A stretch of 6,996 bases of DNA from an uncultured Polyangiaceae bacterium (GTDB lineage Bacteria; Myxococcota_A; Polyangia; Polyangiales; Polyangiaceae). The notes below the pieces were generated by a model, which saw only the letters and a program-made list of their open reading frames with translations, did not search any database and was not told the origin of the DNA. Of this stretch, positions 1 to 5,385 are shown piece by piece; within the stretch, counting starts at the first letter, position 1, and the number at the start of each line of letters is the position of its first letter. The stretch is taken from contig CALKVR010000622.1 in NCBI GenBank assembly GCA_938004815.1, forward strand, positions 1 to 6,996. The letters are read 5' to 3'. Both the position numbers and the translations under genes were made by a program.

Positions 1-1047
1 CACCACATGTGGGTGCACGACACGGGGGGCGAGGGGTTCTACGTGGGCAGCACGCAGTCGAACGGCCACACCATCACGTGCGCCGGCCAGCAGGAGGTCC
101 ATCAGCCCCATTTTCTGGAAGGCATCGAGATCCACGACATGCTGATCGAGGACACCGGCTGGGACGGGATGCAGGTCGGCATGGCGCACCAGGGCTGCGC
201 GGTGCGCGACAACGTCATCCGCCGGGTTGGGCTCGCCGGCGAACAGTACCAGCAGCAGGGCCTCCAGATCGGGACGTACTCGCGGTGCGAAGTGCGCCGA
301 AACACGCTCAGCGACGGGCCCGCGATGGGCGTCTTCGTGCTCGGCGCATTCGACACGACGGTCGCCGACAACGTCATCGCGCGCTTCGGTGAGGACACCG
401 TGTACGCGAACCTGAACATGACGCCGGGGCCGGCCGCGTACCGCATCGTCCACAACACGCTGCTCGGCTTCGGCGGCTCGGCCGTGCGGGTGTTCGGCGA
501 TCAGGTCGAGGGTGCGGTGGCGTGGAACAATTTCGTCGTCGGGCCCGACACCGCCATCGCCGCCGGTGGCGACGTGGGTTGGGAGGCGAGCGGCAACGTC
601 TTCGCACCAGACGCGGAGTCGGCGGGGTTCGTCGACGCGACCGCGGACGACTTTCATCTGCTCGACGACTCTCCCGCCCGCGGAGCCGGCGTCGACCACA
701 CCCAGGACGGCTTCGACGTCGATCGAGACGGGTACCTGCGCGCGATGCCGCCTGCGGCGGGTGCGTACGAGCACCTGGGCGACTCACCTACCGGAGGGGC
801 CGGCGGAGGCGCGAGCAGCTCGAGCGCTTCGAGCGCGGCCGCGGGCTCGGCCGCATCGGGCGCGGGAGCCGGAGCCGGCTCGTCCGGTGCTGGCGGCGGC
901 GCGGCCGAGGACGGCGACGGCGACGGCGAGAGCGGATGCGACTGCCGCTCGAGGCCGACTCGCGATGGCGGCGCGCCGCTCGCCTTCGGGCTCTTGGTCG
1001 CGGCCGCCCTCACCAGGGCACGGAGAGGATGCCGTCGTCCGCGGTAA
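1..1047 (+). CDS. Secreted right-handed parallel beta-helix protein with MYXO-CTERM-like tail (5' end missing)
   Basis: This is the C-terminal part of an exported beta-helix protein. The frame is open to base 1 and the first ATG (base 7) falls inside beta-helix sequence, so the true start and signal peptide lie outside the window. Counting from that ATG, residues about 37-200 form successive beta-helix rungs, each of the type 'xxVxxNxIxxxG' (DNVIRRVG, RNTLSDG, DNVIARFG, HNTLLGFG, GNVFA). Residues about 208-256 match the usual closing segment of polysaccharide-lyase-like and choice-of-anchor beta-helix proteins: a DFHL strand, DDSPARGAG, a DVDRDG loop and GAYEH. Residues 262-300 are a Gly/Ser/Ala spacer. 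The end has an acidic stretch, CDC, a short hydrophobic segment (323-335) and an Arg-rich tail. That order resembles MYXO-CTERM, which myxosortases are known to process for surface anchoring, though the hydrophobic part is short and the tail carries an extra Cys. No catalytic residues can be assigned, so substrate and enzymatic activity are unknown. Confidence 0.85.
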   Translation, partial: HHMWVHDTGGEGFYVGSTQSNGHTITCAGQQEVHQPHFLEGIEIHDMLIEDTGWDGMQVGMAHQGCAVRDNVIRRVGLAGEQYQQQGLQIGTYSRCEVRRNTLSDGPAMGVFVLGAFDTTVADNVIARFGEDTVYANLNMTPGPAAYRIVHNTLLGFGGSAVRVFGDQVEGAVAWNNFVVGPDTAIAAGGDVGWEASGNVFAPDAESAGFVDATADDFHLLDDSPARGAGVDHTQDGFDVDRDGYLRAMPPAAGAYEHLGDSPTGGAGGGASSSSASSAAAGSAASGAGAGAGSSGAGGGAAEDGDGDGESGCDCRSRPTRDGGAPLAFGLLVAAALTRARRGCRRPR

Positions 1048-2218
1048 AGAAGACGCGGTCGCCTGCGACGCTCATCGAGGTGATCACATCGACGCCGTCG
1101 AAGAGGACGAGCTCGTCGACGTAGCTCGGTGTCAACGCCAAGAGGCGGGGACCCTCGCGGGTGTAGAGCCACCCTTCGCGGACGCGGAGCTCGTCGCGGT
1201 CGGCGCGGAGCTCACCGACGTGGTGCACCCCCGACTCGATGTCTGCCTTGTCGACGACGAAGAGGCGCTCGCCTTGGCCGAGGTACGCGTAGGCCTCGTC
1301 GACCTCGACCTCGATCGGCCACGCCCCGAGCTCGACCTCCAGCTGGTCGATCTGCTCGGTATCGCTCGCCGTCGCCACCCAGTACTCGGGACGGTCGCCG
1401 TCGTAGCCGGCGACCCAGGTGAGCGCGCCATCGGGGGCGAAGTCGACGATCTCGACCGCGCCGCCGGAGAAGATCGTCTGGATCTCCCCCGAGGTCAGGT
1501 TCGCCTCGACGATCTCGTTGTCGACCAACCACGCGAGAGACGAGGGGCCCGAGACACGGAGGTGGGAGGCGCTCGAAGGCCCGGGCGCGATGATCTGCGG
1601 CGTCGTCTCCGGGAAGACGAAGCGGACGACGTCGCCGTTCATGGTCACGCCGAAGACCGAGCCGCCGACGATCTCCAGATCCGCGATCGGCGTCATCAGA
1701 TCGATCGTCGTCCCCTGCGGGATCGATCGCATGACGGTGGTGGCATCGGTGCGCCAAGCGAGGAGCACGCCGTCCGACTCGACCTCGATGATGGGCGACG
1801 AGTCGGCTTCGACGACGACGTCCTCCTCGCAGCGCACCGACTCGCCCTCGGGCACGCAGGCGCCGCCGTTGCAGCCGTGGTCGCAGTGGCCGCAGGTGAT
1901 CGAAGCGTCGAGCCGTGACTCGCAGCCGTCGGCGTCACCGGGCGGCCCGTTGCACGACTCGGTGCCCTCTTGGCAGTAAGGCTGCGGCGTACCGTCGTCG
2001 TCGGGGTCCGGGTAGTACCAGCCGTCGTCGTCGTACCCGCTCGCGCCCGGGTTTCCCTTGCAGTCGCAGCTGGTAGCGTCGTCGGCGGCCTCGTTCGCCG
2101 AGCTCTGGCAGGCGTTGCAGCTTTTGCCGCACGCATCGGCTTGCTTGCAGGTCGAGACCGCGAACACGAGCAACGCGGCGCGAAAGACGTCGGAGCGGCG
2201 GCGACGAGCTTGTTTCAT
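1010..2218 (-). CDS. Secreted protein: cysteine-rich N-terminal region plus predicted seven-bladed beta-propeller
   Basis: Not a named family; function unknown. The 402-residue product starts at an ATG with a strong Shine-Dalgarno sequence. Residues 1-29 look like a signal peptide: Arg-rich start, hydrophobic 14-21, and QADA before Cys30 as a signal peptidase I site. Cys24 follows V-S-T, a poor lipobox, so lipidation is possible but less likely. All 14 cysteines (24, 30, 34, 37, 51, 53, 82, 89, 99, 109, 112, 116, 121, 130) lie in the first 130 residues. Residues 62-76 carry two Asp-rich turns (YDDDG and DPDDDG), and 89-121 follow a CNG...GDADGCE...CGHC...C...C pattern common in myxobacterial secreted proteins. 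Residues about 144-402 contain seven similar strand units starting near 144, 181, 218, 257, 301, 337 and 379, each with a turn then a V/L-rich strand, as in a propeller of roughly 40 residues per blade. It probably binds a ligand or partner outside the cytoplasm. It is convergent with, and overlaps by 38 nt, the beta-helix gene. Confidence 0.85.
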   Translation of the reverse strand: MKQARRRRSDVFRAALLVFAVSTCKQADACGKSCNACQSSANEAADDATSCDCKGNPGASGYDDDGWYYPDPDDDGTPQPYCQEGTESCNGPPGDADGCESRLDASITCGHCDHGCNGGACVPEGESVRCEEDVVVEADSSPIIEVESDGVLLAWRTDATTVMRSIPQGTTIDLMTPIADLEIVGGSVFGVTMNGDVVRFVFPETTPQIIAPGPSSASHLRVSGPSSLAWLVDNEIVEANLTSGEIQTIFSGGAVEIVDFAPDGALTWVAGYDGDRPEYWVATASDTEQIDQLEVELGAWPIEVEVDEAYAYLGQGERLFVVDKADIESGVHHVGELRADRDELRVREGWLYTREGPRLLALTPSYVDELVLFDGVDVITSMSVAGDRVFFTADDGILSVPW

Positions 2219-2225
2219 CGGCTGA

Positions 2226-2233
2226 TCCCTCCC
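2226..2233 (-). promoter_or_regulatory. Strong ribosome binding site of the propeller gene
   Basis: Read on the - strand, GGGAGGGA lies 7 nt upstream of the ATG at 2218-2216. This supports that start. Its 5' half is also the 3' arm of a small TCCC-GAA-GGGA hairpin (2240-2230), so access to the site could depend on RNA folding. Confidence 0.75.
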
Positions 2234-2240
2234 TTCGGGA

Positions 2241-2259
2241 ACGCCCGGCTTGCGGGCGT
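2241..2259 (-). promoter_or_regulatory. Perfect 7-bp stem-loop in the leader of the propeller gene
   Basis: ACGCCCG (2241-2247) and CGGGCGT (2253-2259) form a perfect 7-bp inverted repeat around a 5-nt loop. It lies 7 nt upstream of the ribosome binding site and directly beside the smaller 2230-2240 hairpin, giving two adjacent hairpins just before the start codon. No T-tract follows, so it does not look like an intrinsic terminator. A role in leader stability or translational control is inference. Confidence 0.45.
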
Positions 2260-2386
2260 GCGTAGGCGCTCTGCACCGAGCGTGCCCATGGCGACACTGT
2301 CATGCTCTACGCGAACCGCCGCGAAACCAAGACGATCGAACCGATCGCATGCGAACGCGACTGCCGTTCGCCAGGTCTACCGCGCG

Positions 2387-3301
2387 CTACTGCGCGTACT
2401 GGCGAACGCGCTCCGCGTACGGGCTCGACGGGTTGGCGGCGAGGAACGCCTGCGCGAGCTTGGCGGCACGCGCGCTCTGCCCGCTCGCCGAGAGCGCCTG
2501 GATCGTGAGCACGGCGCGCTCTTGACCGAGCGACCCTCGCGGGATCGACTTGTCGAGGTCGCCGAGAACGCCGAGCGCTTGCGACGCGCTGCCCTGCGCG
2601 AGGAGCGAGCGCGCCTTCTGAACGGCGGCCACCTCCTCCATCAGCTTGGACGACGCGGCCGCGCCGGCTTGGTCGTTCGCGCCACCAGAGGTTGGCTTGG
2701 TCGCGGCGTCGGCGGCCGGCGGTCTCGCCGCGCTATCCTTCGCGCCGGTGGGGCGAGACGAGCTGTCTGCGTGCGCGCCGCCCGCCGAGTCGGTCGCGGT
2801 GGTCGCGGCAGAATGCGGGTCGGTGAGTGGCTCGGGGGCGGGCGCGTCGGCGACCGCGGCAGCCGGATCGGTGGGCGTGGGTGCCCCGCTCTCGAGGAGC
2901 GCGCTCTCGGCGGGCGCGCTCTCTGCCGGAGCAGGCTGCGAACGGAAAACCCCCGCGGTGGCTACCACCGCCCCGAGGATGATCCCCGCGAGCCCGACCT
3001 TGGTCGCAAAGGCGAGGCCCGCGATCGGAGGCGCCCCCGTCGCGGCGACGCCCGAACCAGCGGCCGCGCCGCCGGCCCCTGCACCCACACCGCCGGAGGC
3101 CGCGCCGCCCGACGACGCGCCGCTCGCCGCGGCCCCAGCCGCACCGCCGGCGAGCGGGCCGAGCGCAGTCTCGATGCCTGCCCACATCTCGGCGCGCATC
3201 GCGGGCGACGGCCCGGTGTCATCGGCGCGCGACGCGTCGCGCCCCGCGTCGAGCAGTCGCTGCGTGAAGTCATCCCCGAAGAGGCGCGGCGGCTCTTTCA
3301 C
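2387..3301 (-). CDS. Single-pass membrane protein with TPR-like C-terminus, putative regulator (anti-sigma-like) of the adjacent ECF sigma factor
   Basis: The 304-residue product starts at a GTG that overlaps the sigma-factor TGA (GTGA, 4 nt), with an excellent AGGAGGT site 5 nt upstream. Residues 1-50 are a charged, soluble segment (RLFGDDFTQRLLDAGRD, then MRAEMWAGIE). Residues 51-90 are almost only Gly, Ala and Ser. One hydrophobic transmembrane helix follows at about 93-118, then a long Ala/Pro/Ser/Thr linker (121-218), probably periplasmic. Residues 220-304 look like about two TPR-type helical hairpins (ALGVLGDLDKSIPRGSL, ERAVLTIQALSASGQS, AFLAANPSSPYAERVR), a tail often seen on myxobacterial proteins next to ECF sigma factors. 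Gene order and membrane topology suggest a sigma-binding cytoplasmic end and a sensing periplasmic end. However, the N-terminus has no HxxxCxxC zinc anti-sigma motif and no recognisable anti-sigma domain, so the regulatory role is inferred from context. The periplasmic side could instead act in protein assembly. Confidence 0.8.
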   Translation of the reverse strand: MKEPPRLFGDDFTQRLLDAGRDASRADDTGPSPAMRAEMWAGIETALGPLAGGAAGAAASGASSGGAASGGVGAGAGGAAAGSGVAATGAPPIAGLAFATKVGLAGIILGAVVATAGVFRSQPAPAESAPAESALLESGAPTPTDPAAAVADAPAPEPLTDPHSAATTATDSAGGAHADSSSRPTGAKDSAARPPAADAATKPTSGGANDQAGAAASSKLMEEVAAVQKARSLLAQGSASQALGVLGDLDKSIPRGSLGQERAVLTIQALSASGQSARAAKLAQAFLAANPSSPYAERVRQYAQ

Positions 3302-3939
3302 AGCGCACCTCCTGCGGCGGCGCGCCGCGACGAGACCACGCCGTCATCCGACGGCTCATCGGCGTCCTTGAACGACATCGGACGGGCTCGAATCGCGCTC
3401 GAGCGAGGGGGCGGCGGACGATCTTGCTGGGCGCGGATGCGCGCTACCGACCGCTGGAACGCCTCGCGAGCAAGTCGCAGCCGCGAGTAGACGGTGCCGA
3501 GCGGGATCGCGAGGAGCTCGGCGATCGCGTCACCCGACATGCCGTCGATCTCGAAGAGCGTGAACACCGCCCGCTGCTCGAGTGGCAACGAGTCGAGGAT
3601 GGCTTCGAGCATCGCGGCCGCTTGGCGGCGCTCGGCCTCGGCCCCGACGTCGGCGCTCTCGTCGGCGAACGCGAGCACCGCCTCTTCGTCGCCGACCTGC
3701 CGCCGGACGTGCGCCAGGCGCTGTCTATCTCTCGCCACCCGCATCGCGATCCCGAACAGCCAGGTCGAGACCTTCGACCGACCTTCGAACTCGGGCAGCT
3801 TGCGATGGACCACGACAAACACGTCTTGCACCGCGTCCGGCAAATCCGACTCCCGCACCCCCAGCTTGCGCAGGGCCTTCCACACGAACGAGACGTGCTC
3901 GTCGTAGATGGCGCGCAAGGTGGGTACCCCTTGGGTCAT
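3298..3939 (-). CDS. ECF-type RNA polymerase sigma factor (sigma-70 family)
   Basis: The 213-residue product directs RNA polymerase to specific promoters. Region sigma2 covers residues about 6-76: the YDEHVSFVWKALRKLG helix, then DAVQDVFVVVHRKLPEFEG (core-polymerase contact), then STWLFGIAMRVARDR, the usual -10 recognition helix. After an acidic linker (83-106), region sigma4 covers about 112-165: LDSLPLEQRAVFTLFEIDGMSGDAIAE is followed by IPLGTVYSRLRLARE, the -35-binding helix-turn-helix. There is no sigma3, as expected for ECF factors. The roughly 45 residues after sigma4 (PPPP, then polar and acidic) are longer than in a minimal ECF factor and look disordered. The ATG has AGAGG 6 nt upstream. 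The gene is first of a two-gene unit with the membrane TPR protein, which fits a sigma/regulator pair. The promoter target is unknown, and no GGAAC-type ECF -35 element was found upstream. Confidence 0.93.
   Translation of the reverse strand: MTQGVPTLRAIYDEHVSFVWKALRKLGVRESDLPDAVQDVFVVVHRKLPEFEGRSKVSTWLFGIAMRVARDRQRLAHVRRQVGDEEAVLAFADESADVGAEAERRQAAAMLEAILDSLPLEQRAVFTLFEIDGMSGDAIAELLAIPLGTVYSRLRLAREAFQRSVARIRAQQDRPPPPRSSAIRARPMSFKDADEPSDDGVVSSRRAAAGGAL
3307..3313 (-). promoter_or_regulatory. Ribosome binding site inside the sigma-factor gene that sets the GTG start of the membrane protein
   Basis: AGGAGGT on the - strand, 5 nt before the GTG at 3301-3299, lies inside the last codons of the sigma-factor gene. 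It fixes the downstream start at the GTG of the GTGA overlap and argues for translational coupling of the two genes. Confidence 0.8.
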
Positions 3940-3953
3940 CGTCTGCCTCTAGG

Positions 3954-3971
3954 TGGCCGGTCGGCCGGCCA
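3954..3971 (-). promoter_or_regulatory. GC-rich 7-bp hairpin in the sigma-factor leader
   Basis: TGGCCGG (3954-3960) and CCGGCCA (3965-3971) are perfect inverted repeats around a 4-nt loop. On the - strand the hairpin ends 3 nt before the AGAGG ribosome binding site (3950-3946) of the sigma-factor gene. It could be a protein-binding operator, a leader hairpin affecting translation, or a second stop after the upstream terminator. There is no T-run behind it. Confidence 0.45.
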
Positions 3972-3980
3972 GCCATCATG

Positions 3981-4020
3981 AAAAAGCGCGCCGGGGAGAA
4001 AGTCCCCCCCCGAGCCGCTT
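3981..4020 (-). terminator. Probable rho-independent terminator after the beta-barrel gene
   Basis: Read on the - strand this begins at the stop codon of the upstream gene. AAGCG (4020-4016) can pair with CGCTT (3988-3984), and an inner GGGGA can pair with TCCCC around a CTTTC loop. A run of five T (3985-3981) follows. The internal loop between the two stems makes it imperfect. Stem plus T-run directly after a stop codon is the usual terminator arrangement, and it would separate the tyrS-side transcript from the sigma-factor unit. Confidence 0.55.
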
Positions 4021-5045
4021 CATGGCCGATCTTTCTCTGCTTTCGCCGGCTCGAGCCAGAAGCGAACCCCGAGGCCGGTGTCGAAGCTGACCACTTGCTC
4101 CGGGTAGGGCAGGACCGTCCCCGCCGCTCCCTCGGTCACGGTCAAGTCGTCCTGGAGCACCGGAAAGTCCATCCCCAGGTCCGCGTACACCCCGAACGGC
4201 CCGACGATCCGTCGGCTTATCTCGAGCTGCGGCCCGACCGCCAGGTACGCGCCGTGGTTCTGATCGCCGCCGCCCTCACGGGTCGACTCCAGGTTGGCGG
4301 TGCGCCGGCCGGCCGTGAACCGGGCGCACCCCGCGAGGCCGAACTGTTCGATGAACGGGTCGCGCACGCAGGCCCGCGTCCGGCCGCCCGCGAAGGCGTA
4401 GTTCACGTGAAAGAAATCGAGATCGACCTGCTCCTTCGGGAGCCAGATGAACGCAACGCCGAAGCTCGCATAGGGGATGTAGGCGTCGACACCCAGCACG
4501 GCACCGGCGGTGTCGCTGATCAGCGTCGCGGAGTCGTAGATGGCGCCGAGCGACGCGACGATCGGCGGGATGCCTTCGTCCACCACCGGCGACGGGCGCG
4601 GCGCGTCGATCGCCGGAAGCAAGTAGTACCGTCGCCACCAAGGTGTGGGCGGCGGCCCGGTCGGCGGGGGCGGCGGGAGGTCGACGGGCGCAGCAGGCCC
4701 GGCCTCGAGCACGATCGTCAGCGTCACCACCAGCCCGCGCGCGAGCACGTCGCAGCCCGGGCCCACGTCGGCGAGGCGGCGCTCACCGCTCCGCTTGCCC
4801 GAGACCACCATCAGCGCTTCGAACCCGCGCGGCTCGGCGGGCTGGATCGTGAGCTCGAGCGCGACGTCGCGCGGCTCCGGGCCCGAGAGGATCGGCGCGC
4901 CGGCGAGCGCCTCGACCTCGGGGCACGCCTCGGCTCCGGCCGCCCGACGAACGCGGAGCGTGCCGCTCAGGGGCTCGGCGCGCGCGACGCCCCACGGAGA
5001 GAACACCAACATGCATGCCGCGAGCGAGCTCGCGCGGACCCACAT
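4020..5045 (-). CDS. Exported protein with N-terminal 'CP' domain, proline linker and probable outer-membrane beta-barrel
   Basis: The function is not known. The 341-residue product begins with a signal peptide (1-23, cleavage after VARA). Residues about 26-115 form a small domain: LRVRRAAGAEACPEVEAL, a strand VALELTI, GERRLADVGPGCDVL and a hydrophobic LVVTLTIVLE. Cys41 and Cys98 are placed to form a disulfide. I know similar domains from myxobacterial envelope proteins, often near ECF sigma genes. A Pro/Gly-rich linker spans 116-135 (PPPPP, PPPTPWW). Residues about 155-332 alternate hydrophobic and aromatic residues with Gly, in short strands such as AYIPYASFGVAFIWL, LDFFHVNYAFAG, GAYLAVGPQLEI, GPFGVYADLGMDF and the end FDTGLGVRFWLE, as in an outer-membrane beta-barrel; Cys226 and Cys240 may bridge a loop. 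The ATG has no clear ribosome binding site, and only 28 nt separate it from the gene upstream, so it is probably co-transcribed with it. Confidence 0.85.
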   Translation of the reverse strand: MWVRASSLAACMLVFSPWGVARAEPLSGTLRVRRAAGAEACPEVEALAGAPILSGPEPRDVALELTIQPAEPRGFEALMVVSGKRSGERRLADVGPGCDVLARGLVVTLTIVLEAGPAAPVDLPPPPPTGPPPTPWWRRYYLLPAIDAPRPSPVVDEGIPPIVASLGAIYDSATLISDTAGAVLGVDAYIPYASFGVAFIWLPKEQVDLDFFHVNYAFAGGRTRACVRDPFIEQFGLAGCARFTAGRRTANLESTREGGGDQNHGAYLAVGPQLEISRRIVGPFGVYADLGMDFPVLQDDLTVTEGAAGTVLPYPEQVVSFDTGLGVRFWLEPAKAEKDRP

Positions 5046-5073
5046 CGCGCAAGCGGCATGCTAGTCGGAATCT

Positions 5074-5349
5074 CTACAGGTTCTCGACCGACTTGCGCAG
5101 CTCGGAGACGAAGTTCGCTCGCGGCCGCAACAGGAGCGTGCGCACCGGCTTCCACGTGCCGCGAATGACGGCCGCGTTGGCATCGACCCCCTGCGCGTCG
5201 AGCAGATCATCGAGGAAGTCGACGCTGTAGCTGCTGCTGGTGTCGCCGTCGCTCCTCGTCTTGTAGTCGACGCCCTCTTGGGCCGAGGCGGCGCCGGCAA
5301 CCAGGAACGTGGCGAGGAGGGTGAGGCCAAGGGTCATTCGCTTCGTCAT
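5074..5349 (-). CDS. Small secreted protein of unknown function with conserved-looking RPR...SVENL end
   Basis: The 91-residue product has a textbook signal peptide: MTKRMT, a hydrophobic core to residue 20, and ASA at 21-23, leaving a mature protein of about 68 residues. The mature part has an acidic middle (SYSVDFLDDLLDAQG) and a basic C-terminal half (GTWKPVRTLLLRPRANF) ending VSELRKSVENL. It has no Cys and no further membrane segment, so it should be a soluble periplasmic or exported protein. I recall small myxobacterial proteins with this layout (a DDLL-like segment, RTTLIRPR-like, then SVENL), but none with a known role. It lies 36 nt after the lipoprotein gene and 28 nt before the beta-barrel gene, with no terminator visible on either side, so all three are probably one transcript. 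The ATG at 5349 has only a weak ribosome binding site; the ATG four codons later would also leave a workable signal peptide. Confidence 0.8.
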   Translation of the reverse strand: MTKRMTLGLTLLATFLVAGAASAQEGVDYKTRSDGDTSSSYSVDFLDDLLDAQGVDANAAVIRGTWKPVRTLLLRPRANFVSELRKSVENL

Positions 5350-5385
5350 GCCCGATGGACACCGGGCCGCGCCGCTCCTTGGGCG

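Larger units (their letters stand above)
2219..2386. other. Intergenic region rich in short repeats and dyads
   Basis: These 168 bases separate the TPR membrane-protein gene from the propeller gene and should hold the latter's promoter. Visible elements are an inverted repeat GCGAACG/CGTTCGC (2351-2357 and 2365-2371, 7-nt loop); two copies of the palindrome CGATCG (2333-2338 and 2342-2347) separated by AAC; near-copies of GGTTCGC on the - strand at about 2357, 2342, 2328 and 2317; and the leader hairpins at 2230-2259. I could not find convincing -35/-10 hexamers. The best pair on the - strand, TTGGTT and TAGAGC, matches the sigma70 consensus at only about half the positions. No small ORF with a credible ribosome binding site was recognised. 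Confidence 0.5.

Noticed and set aside
780..910. Possible tandem DNA repeat in the Gly/Ser/Ala-coding stretch of the beta-helix gene
   Set aside because: The codons vary and no unit repeats in register. It is a low-complexity protein spacer.
512..1918. 468-codon open frame on the + strand antisense to the propeller gene
   Set aside because: High GC leaves few stops in shadow frames. The translation is Arg/Asp/Val-rich with no domain, while the - strand frame has a signal peptide, ordered cysteines, propeller-like repeats and a strong ribosome binding site.
2102..2150. Lipobox at Cys24 of the propeller protein
   Set aside because: The residues before Cys24 are V-S-T, with Thr at -1 where Gly, Ala or Ser is expected; the ADA site before Cys30 is a better signal peptidase I site.
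2290..2335. Sigma70-type promoter (TTGGTT, 15 nt, TAGAGC on the - strand) for the propeller gene
   Set aside because: Only about half of each hexamer matches consensus and the spacing is short, so it cannot be told from chance.
3152..3301. Zinc-binding anti-sigma domain at the N-terminus of the TPR membrane protein
   Set aside because: There is no Cys or His pattern of the HxxxCxxC type in residues 1-50, so only context supports an anti-sigma role.
1970..3490. 506-codon open frame on the + strand
   Set aside because: It spans the antisense of three genes and the intergenic gap. The product is Arg/Ala/Gly-rich low complexity, and the - strand holds clear sigma-factor and membrane-protein sequences.
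3582..5168. 528-codon open frame on the + strand
   Set aside because: Antisense to the sigma factor, beta-barrel and small secreted genes; it runs through the terminator-like gap and has Arg-rich composition with no domains.
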